Counted from the first letter of the stretch, positions 1 to 9,204 are shown. The stretch: DNA of 64,000 nucleotides from Sphingomonas phyllosphaerae FA2 (GCF_000427645.1 NZ_KE386571.1:2934895-2998894), one strand, 5' to 3'. Numbers and translations are program-made. The notes: generated by a model from the letters alone, not told the origin.

Positions 1-18
1 CACAGTGGCGCGAGAGCG

Positions 19-495
19 ATGACGATGTCGCTCGTGCTCGCCCTGCTGGCCTCCGCCGCGCTGCGCGAACCGCTGGGCGTATGGCAGCGCTGGGCGGCGC
101 TGCGTGAGACGCCGGGGCCGCACTGCGTCGCCGTTGCGCAGCCGTTGCGTCGCGACGGCGCGACCGATCGCCGCGGCGGCTTCTCGCTTGTCGCAGCGCG
201 CCAGGGGCCGGCGCGCGCACCGTCGATCCGCTTCCGCCTGACCCGCCCCCGCGGCGAGGGCGCGCCGCTGACGCTGATCATCGGCGAACGTCGCTTTGCG
301 CTGATCGGCGATCGCGAAACCGCGCGCGCCGCGGATACCGAGACGGACCGCGCGATCATCGGTGCGATGCGCGGCGCGGGGGCGATGACGCTGACCACGC
401 TCGACGCCAGCGGGCGGACGCTGAACGACACCTATCCGCTGGCGGGTGCGGCGACCGCGATCGACGCCGCGCAGCTGGGATGCACCGCCCGGTAA
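19..495 (+). CDS. IalB-like (invasion-associated locus B family) exported protein
   Basis: The 158-residue product opens with a short hydrophobic stretch (residues 3-15) that looks like a secretion signal. It is followed by [12 protein letters not shown] and a Cys at residue 36, the usual opening of the mature IalB domain. A second Cys lies at 155, close to the C-terminus, as in members thought to form a disulfide. The family's role outside Bartonella is unknown; by inference it is a small envelope protein. The frame is open to the window edge, so ATG 19 is only the first visible start (another ATG is at 25). It lies just upstream of rlmN on the same strand, an arrangement familiar from sphingomonads. 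Confidence 0.6.
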   Translation: MTMSLVLALLASAALREPLGVWQRWAALRETPGPHCVAVAQPLRRDGATDRRGGFSLVAARQGPARAPSIRFRLTRPRGEGAPLTLIIGERRFALIGDRETARAADTETDRAIIGAMRGAGAMTLTTLDASGRTLNDTYPLAGAATAIDAAQLGCTAR

Positions 496-557
496 CGCTG
501 GAAAAATGCGGCGGCTTCGCCTATGTGCGCGCGATGCTCACAGCCTTGGCCGCCCCC

Positions 558-1742
558 ATGCCCATCCCCGGGCACATCGACCCCGTGACCGTGCCGCGCG
601 CCAGCGCGCCGCGCACCGATGGTCGCATCGACCTGATCGGGCTGCCGCGCGACGAGTTGCGCCGGGTGCTTGAGGAATCGGGACTGGAGCCACGTCAGGC
701 CAAGCTGCGCGCCAAGCAGATCTGGCACTGGATCTACAATCGCGGCGCGACCGATTTCACGGTGATGACCGACATCGCCAAGGCGCAGCATCCGTGGCTG
801 ACCGAGCGGTTCGTGATCGGGCGTCCGCAGGTGGTCGAGGCGCAGGTCTCGACCGACGGTACGCGCAAGTGGCTGCTCCGCTCCGAGGACGGACAGGACT
901 ACGAAGCGGTATTCATCCCCGACGCGGATCGCGGGACGTTATGCGTGTCGAGTCAGGTCGGCTGCACGCTCAACTGCCGCTTCTGCCACACCGGCACGAT
1001 GCGGCTGGTCCGCAACCTGACCGCGGGCGAGATCGTCGGTCAGGTGATGCTGGCGCGCGACGCGCTCGGCGAATGGCCCAGCCAGCCCGAGGGGCGGATG
1101 CTCACCAACATCGTGATGATGGGCATGGGCGAGCCGCTCTACAATTTCGACGCGGTGCGCGACGCACTAAAGCTGGTGATGGACGGCGACGGCCTCGCGC
1201 TCAGCAAGCGGCGGATCACGCTGTCGACCAGCGGCGTGGTGCCGATGATGGCGCGCGCGGGCGAGGAGATCGGGGTCAATCTCGCGGTGTCGCTCCACGC
1301 CGTGACGAAGGACGTCCGCGACGAACTGGTCCCGCTCAATCGCAAATATGGCATCGAGGAATTGCTGCAGGCGTGCGCGGATTATCCGGGCGCCAACAAC
1401 GCGCGGCGCATCACGTTCGAATATGTGATGCTCAAGGACAAGAACGATTCGGACGCCGAGGCGCACGAGCTGGTCCGGCTGCTTCGCCATTACAATCTGC
1501 CCGCCAAGGTCAATCTGATCCCGTTCAACCCGTGGCCGGGCGCGGATTACGAAACCTCGACGCCGGAGCGCGTGCGGCGGTTCAGCGAGATCATCTTCGA
1601 AGGCGGCATCTCCGCCCCGGTTCGCACCCCGCGCGGGCGCGACATCGATGCGGCGTGCGGGCAGTTGAAGACCGCAGCCGAGAAGAAGAGCCGTGCCGAA
1701 CTCGACCGGCTGGCGGCGGAGAAGCAGGCCGCGCTTGGTTGA
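558..1742 (+). CDS. rlmN: Dual-specificity 23S rRNA/tRNA adenine-C2 methyltransferase RlmN
   Basis: Radical-SAM enzyme that methylates C2 of A2503 in 23S rRNA and A37 of some tRNAs, in the cytoplasm. From the chosen start the protein has 394 residues. The CxxxCxxC iron-sulfur motif ([12 protein letters not shown]) is at C136/C140/C143, and the methyl-carrying Cys is in DAACGQL at about residue 367. The conserved N-terminal segment GHIDPV begins just after ATG 558; longer starts at 534 and 480 exist but add an unlikely leader. The 3' end overlaps the TTG start of the next gene, suggesting coupled translation. Identification is firm; only the start is uncertain. Confidence 0.96.
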   Translation: MPIPGHIDPVTVPRASAPRTDGRIDLIGLPRDELRRVLEESGLEPRQAKLRAKQIWHWIYNRGATDFTVMTDIAKAQHPWLTERFVIGRPQVVEAQVSTDGTRKWLLRSEDGQDYEAVFIPDADRGTLCVSSQVGCTLNCRFCHTGTMRLVRNLTAGEIVGQVMLARDALGEWPSQPEGRMLTNIVMMGMGEPLYNFDAVRDALKLVMDGDGLALSKRRITLSTSGVVPMMARAGEEIGVNLAVSLHAVTKDVRDELVPLNRKYGIEELLQACADYPGANNARRITFEYVMLKDKNDSDAEAHELVRLLRHYNLPAKVNLIPFNPWPGADYETSTPERVRRFSEIIFEGGISAPVRTPRGRDIDAACGQLKTAAEKKSRAELDRLAAEKQAALG

Positions 1743-2493
1743 TGCCGCCGGCATGGCGCTCGCGGGCGGCGCGGGCGTCCTCGGCGGAATGATGAACGCA
1801 CTGGCAGGCGGCGGCACCTTCGCGACGATGCCGGCGCTGCTTGGGCTGGGGACGCCCGCCAATATCGCCAATGCGACCTCCAATCTCGGGCTGATGCCGG
1901 GCGGTGCGACCAGCGCGTGGAGCTTCCGCCACGAATTGCAGCCGGTCGGCGGCGTGTCGGTGCGGGTGCTGGCGGCGATCACGTTCGTCGGCGGACTGAT
2001 CGGCAGCGTCCTGCTGGTGGTGACGCCCGGCGCGGCGTTCGACCTGATCGCGCCGTGGCTGCTGCTCGTCGCGTTCATCGCGATCGTGTTCGGTGCGCGC
2101 GCGGCGGAATGGCTGGCGGCGCGCGTGACGATCAAGCCGCGTACGCTGATGGCGGTGCAGGCGGTGCTCGGCACCTATGGCGGCTATTTCGGCGGCGGGG
2201 TCGGGATCATGACCACCGCCACCTACGGCCTGCTGGCGGGCACTACACCGCGCGCGATGTTCGCGCCGCGCACATTGATGCTGGCGGTCGCCAATTTCGC
2301 CGCCGCGATCGTGTTCATCGCGTGCGGGATGATCCGCTGGGACGCGTGCCTGCCGATGCTGGCGGGCGGCGTGCTCGGCGGCTGGCTGGGCGCGATCGTC
2401 GGCAAGCGGCTGCCCGCGATCGTCGTCCGCTGGTGGACGATCCTCGTCACCGGCGCGACGACCGCGGTGTTCTTCCTGCACGCCTACGGGTGA
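1735..2493 (+). CDS. TSUP (TauE/SafE) family membrane transporter
   Basis: A 252-residue polytopic protein of the sulfite-exporter/TSUP family, which moves small anions such as sulfite or organosulfonates across the inner membrane. The N-terminal repeat opens with [20 protein letters not shown], the family signature, and the second repeat has [12 protein letters not shown]. About seven or eight hydrophobic segments are visible. I favour the TTG at 1735, which overlaps the rlmN stop and gives the [13 protein letters not shown] start seen in relatives, with GGAGAAG upstream. ATG 1753 is the alternative. Substrate cannot be read from sequence. The convergent flavin reductase ends 4 bp downstream. 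Confidence 0.85.
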   Translation: MVDAAGMALAGGAGVLGGMMNALAGGGTFATMPALLGLGTPANIANATSNLGLMPGGATSAWSFRHELQPVGGVSVRVLAAITFVGGLIGSVLLVVTPGAAFDLIAPWLLLVAFIAIVFGARAAEWLAARVTIKPRTLMAVQAVLGTYGGYFGGGVGIMTTATYGLLAGTTPRAMFAPRTLMLAVANFAAAIVFIACGMIRWDACLPMLAGGVLGGWLGAIVGKRLPAIVVRWWTILVTGATTAVFFLHAYG

Positions 2494-2497
2494 CGAC

Positions 2498-3103
2498 TCA
2501 GCCGGGTCGCGTCATCGCGAACTTCTCGCCCAATTCGAAATAGTCGGCCGGACCGCCGCCGCGCAGGATCGGGTGCGCGCGGGCGGTCTGGTAGACGCCG
2601 TCCTCCAGCATCGCACAGTCGATGTGGATCGCCACCGCCTCGCCGAGCACCAGCCACCCCGGCACCTCCGCGCCGTTCCGATCCTGAAGCTGGACGATCT
2701 GCGTCACCTTGCACTCGAACTGCACCGGGCTCAACGCGACGCGCGGCGGTGCGACCAGCGTCGACGGAAGGGTCGCCAGCCCGGCGCGGGTGAATTCGTC
2801 CTCATCGGTCATGGCCGAGGTTTCGTTCATCGGCTCCGCCAGCTCGCGCGTGGCGAGGTTCCAGACGAACTCGCCCGTCGCGCGCGCATTCGCCAGCGAA
2901 TCCTTCGCGCCGTTCGAGCAGAAGCCGAGGATCGGCGGGCGGTACGAGAACAGATTGAAGAAGCTGTACGGCGCGAGGTTGCGTCGCCCGTCAGGCGCCA
3001 CCGTCGCGATCCACCCGATCGGGCGCGGCCCGACGATCGCGTTGAGGGGATCGTGCGGCAGGCCATGCCCCTGCGCCGGCTCGTAGAAATGCCATTCGGT
3101 CAT
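2498..3103 (-). CDS. Flavin reductase-like FMN-binding protein
   Basis: A 201-residue split-barrel flavoprotein. The segments VGPRPIGWIATV, NLAPYSFFN and GFCSNGAKDS form the FMN-binding core of the flavin reductase-like family, whose members reduce FMN with NAD(P)H or use FMN as a tightly bound cofactor. The start at MTEWHFYEP (3103) fits the domain boundary; a longer frame to 3139 would run into the divergent cytochrome gene, whose start codon is only 26 bp away. No dedicated monooxygenase partner is adjacent, so the physiological partner is unknown. Confidence 0.85.
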   Translation of the reverse strand: MTEWHFYEPAQGHGLPHDPLNAIVGPRPIGWIATVAPDGRRNLAPYSFFNLFSYRPPILGFCSNGAKDSLANARATGEFVWNLATRELAEPMNETSAMTDEDEFTRAGLATLPSTLVAPPRVALSPVQFECKVTQIVQLQDRNGAEVPGWLVLGEAVAIHIDCAMLEDGVYQTARAHPILRGGGPADYFELGEKFAMTRPG

Positions 3104-3129
3104 GCCGCGGCTTCTGCTAGGAAGCGCGG

Positions 3130-3822
3130 ATGGCTGCAACCGTGATCCACCGCCACCGGCTCGCTACCCGCGTGTGGCATTGGATCAACGCGCTGGCGAT
3201 CTTCATCCTGATCGGATCGGGACTCGGCATCTCGAACGCGCATCCGCGGCTATACTGGGGGCGGTATGGCGCAAATTTCGACCATGCCTGGACGCAGCTC
3301 CCGCGCTTTCCTTCGTGGCTGACGATCCCGGCGAGCTACAATCTCGCGATCTCGCGGCGTTGGCATCTGTTCTTCGCGCTGGTGCTCGGTTTCTCGCTGC
3401 TCGCCTATATGATCGTCAGCCTGCTCAACCGGCACTTCCAGCGCGACCTGCGGGTGCGGCGACGCGATATCGGCGCGGCGCATCTGCTCGCCGACGTGCG
3501 CGCGCATCTCGCGCTGCGCTTCCACGACCCCGAAGCGCCCGGCGAGTATAACGCCCTGCAAAAGCTGAGCTATGTCGCGGTGATCTTCTTCGCGCTCCCG
3601 CTGGTGATCCTGACCGGGCTGGCGCTGTCGCCCGGCATGGACGCGGCCTGGCCGTGGCTGCTCGACCTGTTTGGCGGGCGGCAGTCGGCGCGCTCGCTGC
3701 ATTTCATCGCGATGGCGGTGATCGCGGGCTTCACCGTCATCCACCTCGCGCTGGTGATCCTCGCCGGCTGGCGCAACGAGCTGCGGTCGATGCTAACCGG
3801 CCGCTGGCGGGTGCCGGAATGA
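3130..3822 (+). CDS. Cytochrome b561/b6-type membrane protein (electron partner of the next gene)
   Basis: A 230-residue integral membrane protein with about four hydrophobic helices. Candidate haem-ligand histidines are in HRHRLATRVWHWIN (helix 1), RRWHLFFALV, SLHFIAMAV and VIHLALVI. This fits the cytochrome b561/b6 domain family that carries quinol electrons to periplasmic oxidoreductases. It overlaps the molybdopterin-protein gene by ATGA, so the two are very likely co-translated and form a membrane-anchored redox pair analogous to MsrQ-MsrP. A weak Shine-Dalgarno (AGGAAG) precedes ATG 3130. Confidence 0.88.
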   Translation: MAATVIHRHRLATRVWHWINALAIFILIGSGLGISNAHPRLYWGRYGANFDHAWTQLPRFPSWLTIPASYNLAISRRWHLFFALVLGFSLLAYMIVSLLNRHFQRDLRVRRRDIGAAHLLADVRAHLALRFHDPEAPGEYNALQKLSYVAVIFFALPLVILTGLALSPGMDAAWPWLLDLFGGRQSARSLHFIAMAVIAGFTVIHLALVILAGWRNELRSMLTGRWRVPE

Positions 3823-4562
3823 TCCGCCGGCGGACCCTGCTCAGCGGCGGCGCGGGGCTGATGCTCGCCGGCTGCGACCGCGTCATCCAGCAGCCGACGG
3901 TGCGCTCGATCGTCTTCAAGGGCGAGGACATGCACCGCGCCCTGCAACGCGCGCTGTCGAACCGCGACGCGCTCGCACCCGAGTTCACGCCGGCGCAGAT
4001 GTCGCCGCGCTTCCGCACCAACGGTACACGCGATCCCGGTACGCCAGCGTACGCCGCGCTGCGCGCCGGGCGCTTCGCCGATTGGCGGCTGAGGGTGGAC
4101 GGGCTGGTCGCGCGGCCATTGTCGCTATCGCTCGCCGATCTGGGCCGCTTCCCGCAGCGCGCGCAAATCACCCGCCACGATTGCGTCGAGGGCTGGAGCG
4201 CGATCGGGAAATGGCAGGGGCCGCGGCTCGGCGACGTGCTCAAGGCGGCGGGTTTGCGCGACACAGCGCGCTATATCGTGTTCCGCTGCGCCGATCTGTA
4301 CGGCGGCGCGCCTTATTATGAATCGATCGACCTTGTCGACGCCTTCCACCCGCAGACGATCCTGGCCTGGGCGATGAACGACCGCTTCCTCGACGTCGGC
4401 CACGGCGCGCCGCTGCGGCTGCGCGTCGAACGCCAACTCGGCTACAAGCACGCCAAATATCTGATGCAGGTCACCGCGGTCGCCAGCCTCGCCGGGATCG
4501 GCAAGGGCCGCGGCGGCTATTGGGAAGACAATGTCGACTACGACTGGTGGGCAGGCATCTAA
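3819..4562 (+). CDS. Sulfite-oxidase-fold molybdopterin oxidoreductase, probable Tat-exported lipoprotein
   Basis: A 247-residue protein of the sulfite-oxidase/YedY molybdopterin superfamily. The motif RHDCVEGWSAIGKWQG carries the Cys (residue 122) expected to ligate molybdenum, and FRCADLYGGAPYYESID belongs to the same fold. The N-terminus MIRRRTLLSGGAGLMLAGC combines a twin-arginine-like RRR with a lipobox ending at Cys19. That points to Tat export after cofactor loading and then lipid anchoring. It lacks the C-terminal dimerisation domain of true sulfite oxidases. Substrate unknown; methionine-sulfoxide reduction as in MsrP is one possibility. Translated with the cytochrome b gene upstream (ATGA overlap). 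Confidence 0.85.
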   Translation: MIRRRTLLSGGAGLMLAGCDRVIQQPTVRSIVFKGEDMHRALQRALSNRDALAPEFTPAQMSPRFRTNGTRDPGTPAYAALRAGRFADWRLRVDGLVARPLSLSLADLGRFPQRAQITRHDCVEGWSAIGKWQGPRLGDVLKAAGLRDTARYIVFRCADLYGGAPYYESIDLVDAFHPQTILAWAMNDRFLDVGHGAPLRLRVERQLGYKHAKYLMQVTAVASLAGIGKGRGGYWEDNVDYDWWAGI

Positions 4563-4873
4563 ACGCTCACCGCCAACGCGGCGCAGCCGCCTTACCCGAC
4601 CATCGCTCCCGGTTATCTCCCACGAGAGCGCCCCGATCGAACCCTCTCTGCGTCTCTGCGTCTCTGCGTCTCTGCGCGAAAACTTTTTGAGCCCCCTGCG
4701 TGGGAGGGGGCGCTCTCCGAATCATGCCGAGGCGCACGCGGCTCTCGCGATCTTGTTCGCGCAGAGACGCGGAGGCGCAGAGAGGTTCCGCCCGATCTCG
4801 CCGTACCAGCTCATCGCAACCGCCGCTTTGTCTCGCGCTACACCAGCGATTTTCCCGCGCCTTTGCATGACCC
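4563..4873. other. 311-bp gap with no gene, occupied by a repeat
   Basis: Lies between the convergent ends of the molybdopterin gene and the SURF1 gene. No plausible coding frame is seen. Its middle is a large imperfect inverted repeat, described separately. The remainder shows no feature I can support. Confidence 0.7.
4640..4787. repeat. Inverted repeat with four tandem TCTCTGCG units in one arm
   Basis: The left arm holds four perfect 8-bp units TCTCTGCG (4645-4676) preceded by AACCC. The right arm (about 4759-4787) reads as the reverse complement with few mismatches (GCAGAGACGC GGAGGCGCAG AGAGGTT). The two could pair into a long hairpin with a roughly 80-nt loop. A related element lies at 29586-29700. 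Confidence 0.75.
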
Positions 4874-5506
4874 TCAAGACGTCGAACCGTCACCACGCGC
4901 GCCCACCTTGCCGCGTCGCCGCAACGCGATGACGTAGATCACCGCCGCCACGCCGGCGAACAGGAACCATTGCACCGCGTAGGCGAGGTGGTTGTTCGGG
5001 ATCGACTCGATTGACGGCGGCGCGTTCGGCGACAGTCCCGCCGCCGGCGTCGACGCGACCAGCATCAGCTCGCGCGCTCCGTGCGGCTGCGTCACTTCGG
5101 CGATCAACGGGCGCGCATCCGGTGCGTGCGCGATCCAGCCGCTGACCTTGCCGCCGCCCCACGCCACCTTCCCGACCGGATCGCGCGTCGTCCCGATCTG
5201 CACCCGCAGTCCTGGCCCCTCCGCGCCCGTCCGGCACAAGGCGATCACGCGATACCCCGCCGCCCCGGCACCGGCGCGGGTGATCGACACCGGTTCCAGG
5301 CAGAAGGCGCTGCTGCGGCGGAAGAGCAACGTCTCATCGGCGATACGCGGGAAGGTAACCGCCGGAAGCGTCGGGTTGGCGGCAAGCTGCGCGAGGAACG
5401 CTTCCTTCTGCGGGCGGCGATCGAGCAATTGCCACAGCCCCAACGCGATCATCGCTGCGATCGCGACCCCGACGATGATCGTCGGGAGAACCGGAACGCG
5501 CTTCAC
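4874..5506 (-). CDS. SURF1-family cytochrome oxidase assembly protein
   Basis: A 210-residue protein with a transmembrane segment at each end (about 8-27 and 172-194) and the SURF1 hallmarks: LGLWQLLDRRPQKEAFL after helix 1, GYRVIALC, and the NNHLAYAVQWFLFAG stretch leading into helix 2. SURF1 helps insert haem a into subunit I of aa3-type oxidases. Its place as the last gene of the cytochrome oxidase operon supports this. The start is GTG at 5506, overlapping the DUF983 stop by 4 bp. Confidence 0.93.
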   Translation of the reverse strand: MKRVPVLPTIIVGVAIAAMIALGLWQLLDRRPQKEAFLAQLAANPTLPAVTFPRIADETLLFRRSSAFCLEPVSITRAGAGAAGYRVIALCRTGAEGPGLRVQIGTTRDPVGKVAWGGGKVSGWIAHAPDARPLIAEVTQPHGARELMLVASTPAAGLSPNAPPSIESIPNNHLAYAVQWFLFAGVAAVIYVIALRRRGKVGARGDGSTS

Positions 5507-5889
5507 GGTGCCACCCGCCCCTCACCCGCCGCATGGCGATATTCGGCCGCGAGCAGCCAGCCCTTGGCGACGCGCAACGACCAGACGATCGCCGCGGTGC
5601 TGAGCGGCACCCACAACAGGACGTGTAGCCACCACGGTGGCGCGAACGACAGTTCGACGACGATCGCCAGCGCCACGACGATCGCGCCCCACGCCAGCAC
5701 CAGCAGCGCCGCCGGACCGTCGCCGACGTTGAACCCGGCGATCGACAACCCGCACGCCGGACAACGGTCAGCGAAACGAAGGACGCCCGCAAACAAGGTG
5801 CGGGCGCCACATTGGGGGCATAACCCCTTCAAGCCACAGTCGATCGGTCGCGGCCTCGCCCCAACCGCCGACCGCTCGTCGTCGCTCAT
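5503..5889 (-). CDS. DUF983 zinc-ribbon membrane protein
   Basis: A 128-residue protein with an N-terminal zinc ribbon (CPQCGARTLF then CPACG, residues about 24-46) followed by two hydrophobic helices. DUF983 proteins are regularly encoded with cytochrome c oxidase genes in alphaproteobacteria, but no biochemical role is established; an assembly or copper/haem-handling role is inference from context. Start MSDDERS at 5889 overlaps the ctaE stop. Confidence 0.85.
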   Translation of the reverse strand: MSDDERSAVGARPRPIDCGLKGLCPQCGARTLFAGVLRFADRCPACGLSIAGFNVGDGPAALLVLAWGAIVVALAIVVELSFAPPWWLHVLLWVPLSTAAIVWSLRVAKGWLLAAEYRHAAGEGRVAP

Positions 5890-6797
5890 CCGCCGTGAAC
5901 CGGTGCGCCCCAGCCGCCCCATACGTAGACGGTGACGAACAGGAACAGCCACACGACGTCGACGAAGTGCCAATACCACGCCGCCGCTTCGAAGCCGAAA
6001 TGCTGCTTCGGCGTGAAGTCGCCCTTATAGGCGCGGATCAGGCAGACGATCAGGAAGATCGTACCGATGATGACATGGAAGCCGTGGAAGCCGGTCGCCA
6101 TGAAGAACGCCGCGCCATAGTTGATCCCCTTGAACGGGAACGGCGCGTGCATGTACTCATAGGCCTGGATGCTGCTGAACAGCAGGCCCAGCACGACGGT
6201 GATCCACAGCCCCTTGAGCACGCCGTCCCGGTCGCCGACGCCCAGCGCGCCCCAGAGGCCACGCTTCTCGCCGCCACGCTGGTTGTGGATCAGCGCATGG
6301 TGCGCCCACGTCACCGTGGTACCCGAGCAGAGCAGGATCAGCGTATTGAGCAGCGGCAGCTCGAAGGCGTTGATGACCTCCAGCCCCTTGGGCGGCCATT
6401 GCGCGGCAATCGCGGCCGCGCCTTCCGCGGCGCGCTCGACCTGCCCGTCGACGACCTGCATCGCGGTCGGGAACAGCGAAAAGTCGAAGAACGCCCAGAA
6501 CCAGCCGACGAAGAACATCACCTCGGAGGCGATGAACAGGATCATCCCGTAGCGGAAATGGAGCTGCACCACCGGCGTATGATCGCCGGCATGCGCCTCA
6601 CGAATCACCTGATGCCACCAGCCGTACATGCAGAACAGCACCGAGGCGAAGCCGATCAGGAAGACCCAGCCGCCGCCCGTGCCCTGATGCATGTACATGA
6701 TGCCGCCTGCCGCCATGATGAGCGCGGCGAACGCGCTGAGCAACGGCCACGGGCTGGGAGGCAGGATGTGATATTCGTGGTTCTTGGCACCCGCCAT
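5886..6797 (-). CDS. ctaE: Cytochrome c oxidase subunit III
   Basis: A 303-residue, seven-helix subunit of the aa3-type terminal oxidase. Recognised by YHILPPSPWP at the N-terminus, LFIASEVMFFVGWFWAFF with the conserved Glu, AHHALIHN, and the C-terminal GFHVIIGTIFL and WYWHFVDVVWLFLF. Subunit III contains no redox centre and stabilises proton pumping by subunit I. Start ATG 6797. Confidence 0.97.
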   Translation of the reverse strand: MAGAKNHEYHILPPSPWPLLSAFAALIMAAGGIMYMHQGTGGGWVFLIGFASVLFCMYGWWHQVIREAHAGDHTPVVQLHFRYGMILFIASEVMFFVGWFWAFFDFSLFPTAMQVVDGQVERAAEGAAAIAAQWPPKGLEVINAFELPLLNTLILLCSGTTVTWAHHALIHNQRGGEKRGLWGALGVGDRDGVLKGLWITVVLGLLFSSIQAYEYMHAPFPFKGINYGAAFFMATGFHGFHVIIGTIFLIVCLIRAYKGDFTPKQHFGFEAAAWYWHFVDVVWLFLFVTVYVWGGWGAPVHGG

Positions 6798-6832
6798 GCG
6801 CGGCTCTCCCCAATTCGCTTATTGCGGTGGTC

Positions 6833-7381
6833 TTAGCTGTTCGTTTTCGCGGAATCCACCGGGTAAAAAGTGTAGCTGAGCGTGATCGTCTGCACGTCGC
6901 GCGTGTCGGGATCGCTCAGGATCTTGGGGTCGACGTAGAAGATCACCGGCATCCGTTGCGTCTCGCCGGGCTTCAGCGTCTGCTGCGTGAAGCAGAAGCA
7001 CTGGATCTTCGTGAAATATTTGCCAGCGATCGCGGGGGTGACGTTATAGGTCGCGGTGCCCGTCACCGCCTGCGCGCCGCGGTTGGTGGCGGTGAAGAAC
7101 GCCATGTCGCGCGCGCCGATCTCGACCGTTTCCTGCTCCTGCTCGGGCACGAAGCGCCACGGCAGCTTGGGGCTGGTGTTGGCGTCGAAGGCGATCTCGA
7201 TCTTCCGGTGCACCCCGCCTGGCGCCGCGACGCCGCGCCCGGTGGTGCCGTTCAGCCCGGTCGCCTGACAGAACATCCGGTAGAGCGGCACGCTGGCGAA
7301 GGCGAGCCCGGTCATGAAGCAGATCCCCGCCACCGCGAGCAACGCGGTGCGCAGCGTCCGCGGGCGGGCAGGCGCGCTCAA
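6833..7381 (-). CDS. ctaG: Cytochrome c oxidase assembly protein CtaG/Cox11
   Basis: Periplasmic copper chaperone that delivers copper to the CuB site of subunit I. The 182-residue product has one N-terminal membrane helix (about 11-31), FASVPLYRMFC (Cys38), and the copper-binding CFCF motif at C128/C130, followed by the P-G-E turn. The best start is TTG at 7381, whose bases overlap the stop of the small upstream gene; it gives the family's normal N-terminus. Position between ctaB and ctaE is the usual one. Confidence 0.96.
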   Translation of the reverse strand: MSAPARPRTLRTALLAVAGICFMTGLAFASVPLYRMFCQATGLNGTTGRGVAAPGGVHRKIEIAFDANTSPKLPWRFVPEQEQETVEIGARDMAFFTATNRGAQAVTGTATYNVTPAIAGKYFTKIQCFCFTQQTLKPGETQRMPVIFYVDPKILSDPDTRDVQTITLSYTFYPVDSAKTNS

Positions 7382-7515
7382 TGCGCCATGCCCTGCTTGA
7401 TGCGCGCGATGGTGATGAAGAACACCAGCACCACGAACGCGCCCAGCAACAGCGCCACGACGATCGCGCGCGCCTTCTGCCGGCGGCGGATCAGATTTTG
7501 TTCGTCTTCGGTCAT
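7378..7515 (-). CDS. 45-residue single-helix membrane protein of the cytochrome oxidase operon
   Basis: A tiny gene between ctaB and ctaG, overlapping both by a few bases. The protein has a charged N-terminus ([16 protein letters not shown]), one strong helix (about 17-37) and ends KQGMAH. Small single-helix proteins at exactly this position are common in alphaproteobacterial cta operons and are sometimes called CoxF or left hypothetical. A role as an oxidase assembly factor or small subunit is inference. The overlaps and reading-frame fit make it convincing despite its size. Confidence 0.8.
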   Translation of the reverse strand: MTEDEQNLIRRRQKARAIVVALLLGAFVVLVFFITIARIKQGMAH

Positions 7516-8423
7516 GCCACCCACCGGTCGACGACCAGCGCGCCGAACATCACGAAAAGATACAGGATCGAGTAAGCGAACAGTCGCTTCTCGTAGAACA
7601 TCGGCGTCGCCGCTCGCTTCGCTCCGGCGGCGACCAGCGCCGCCAGCACCGCGAACGCCGCGGTCATCGCGACCGCCACCACGCCATAGATGCTGCCGGT
7701 AAGCCCGAGCGGCCACGGCGCGATCGCCACGGCTGCCATCGGGATCGTATACAAACCGATCTGCCGCCGCGTCGCCGCCTCCCCCGCCACGACGGGGAGC
7801 ATCGGCACGCCGGCATTGGCGTAATCGGTCTTCACGAACAGCGCGAGCGCCCAGAAGTGCGGCGGCGTCCATAAGAAGACGAGCGCGAACAACAGGAACG
7901 GCAGCAGCGCGATCTGCCCGGTCGCCGCCGCCCAGCCGATCAGCGGCGGAAATGCGCCCGCCGCACCGCCGATCACGATGTTCTGTGACGTGCGGCGCTT
8001 CAGCCAGACGGTGTAGATGAGGACATAGAACAGGATCGACACGGTCAGGATCGCCGCGGCGGCGAGATTCACTGCCAGCCCCATCAGGATCACCGAAAAC
8101 GCGCCGAGCCCGACGCCGAAATGCAACGCCGACTGGCGTTCCATCCGCCCCGCCGGCAACGGCCGCTGCGCGGTGCGCTTCATCGCCGCGTCCAGATCGG
8201 CCTCATACCATTGGTTCAGCGCCCCCGCCGCCCCCGCGCCAAGCGCGATGCACAGGATCGCAGTGAAACCGAGCACCGGATCGATCAGATGACCGTTCAC
8301 CGGCGGCGCGGCCAGCATCCCGCACAGCCCGGTGAAGACGACGAGCGTCATCACGCGCGGCTTGGTGAGCGCAAGGAAGTCGCGCCAGTCGGCGGGGGGC
8401 AGAAGGGGTGTGGCGGAGGTCAT
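7512..8423 (-). CDS. ctaB: Protohaem IX farnesyltransferase (haem o synthase)
   Basis: A 303-residue polytopic UbiA-family prenyltransferase that converts haem b to haem o, the precursor of haem a. Key motifs are [28 protein letters not shown] (Asp-rich, residues 70-84) and the second Asp motif [13 protein letters not shown]. Located inside the oxidase operon; its stop overlaps the small gene's start and its start overlaps the GNAT stop. Confidence 0.97.
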   Translation of the reverse strand: MTSATPLLPPADWRDFLALTKPRVMTLVVFTGLCGMLAAPPVNGHLIDPVLGFTAILCIALGAGAAGALNQWYEADLDAAMKRTAQRPLPAGRMERQSALHFGVGLGAFSVILMGLAVNLAAAAILTVSILFYVLIYTVWLKRRTSQNIVIGGAAGAFPPLIGWAAATGQIALLPFLLFALVFLWTPPHFWALALFVKTDYANAGVPMLPVVAGEAATRRQIGLYTIPMAAVAIAPWPLGLTGSIYGVVAVAMTAAFAVLAALVAAGAKRAATPMFYEKRLFAYSILYLFVMFGALVVDRWVA

Positions 8424-9196
8424 GAAGGCAAGGACTCTAGCCCCGGAGCACGGTCGAGGGAAGCCGCACGTCGCCGGTAGTGATAGCCATAAAGGTCTGT
8501 CGCAAAGCCCATCCCCGCATACAGCGCGCGGGCTCCGACATTCGCCTCCTCAACCTGCAAGGCGGCGTAACGCGCGCCCTGCGCCGCCGCCCAGTCGAGC
8601 AGCGCCTCGACCACCGCGCGCGCGAACCCTCGCCGGCGAGCGACCGGATCGGTCGCGATCGCCTCCAGCACAGCGATGCGGTCATAGATCGCGACACAGC
8701 CGATCGCCGTGGCCATTCCTTTGTCGTCGCAGCGCGCATAAGCGGCGGGGATCGAAAGCCGCGCCGCCACCGCTGCCGGATCTTCGACATGGCCTCCGAA
8801 TCGCCGCCGGGCCGCGAACCATTTGGCGTCTGGCGTGGTCGCCACGATGACCGGTGTGTCGGGCATGTCGCCCGGTTCGAGCCGCCGAAGCAACGTGCGC
8901 GTATGCCCCTCCGGCGCGGAGAAGCCGGCGTCGTCGAGCGCAGCCGAGACGGAGGGGATCAGGTCCGTGACGCGGACGATCGTCGGCTGGCCGTCGTGGT
9001 CGTACCGCGCCGCGATTGCCCCCAATGTCCCGGCGTCCAGCGAGGCCCTGGCGTGGACCGCACTCGCGGCGTTGCTCCGGCGACTGCCCCCGCCCGAGCG
9101 CGCCACCTGCCAGTCTCCAACGCGTTCCACCACGCGGGGCGGGTAAGCGGCGGCACAGGCGCGTTCGACACGCCACGCGTTCGCGTCGTCGGTCAC
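8420..9196 (-). CDS. GNAT-family N-acetyltransferase inserted in the oxidase operon
   Basis: A 258-residue protein whose C-terminal half is a GNAT domain. Motif A is [21 protein letters not shown] with the acetyl-CoA-binding R-R-x-G-F/A turn; motif B is [13 protein letters not shown]. The N-terminal half is a less conserved domain of the same type. The start is GTG 9196, backed by a GGGAGG sequence 8 nt upstream. It overlaps ctaB by 4 bp, so it is translated with oxidase genes although acetyltransferases are not classical cta genes. Substrate unknown. Confidence 0.85.
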   Translation of the reverse strand: MTDDANAWRVERACAAAYPPRVVERVGDWQVARSGGGSRRSNAASAVHARASLDAGTLGAIAARYDHDGQPTIVRVTDLIPSVSAALDDAGFSAPEGHTRTLLRRLEPGDMPDTPVIVATTPDAKWFAARRRFGGHVEDPAAVAARLSIPAAYARCDDKGMATAIGCVAIYDRIAVLEAIATDPVARRRGFARAVVEALLDWAAAQGARYAALQVEEANVGARALYAGMGFATDLYGYHYRRRAASLDRAPGLESLPS

Positions 9197-9204
9197 GTCA
9201 ACGG

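Noticed and set aside
4645..4676. Tandem TCTCTGCG units as a CRISPR array.
   Set aside because: Units are 8 bp, contiguous, with no spacers and no cas genes nearby.
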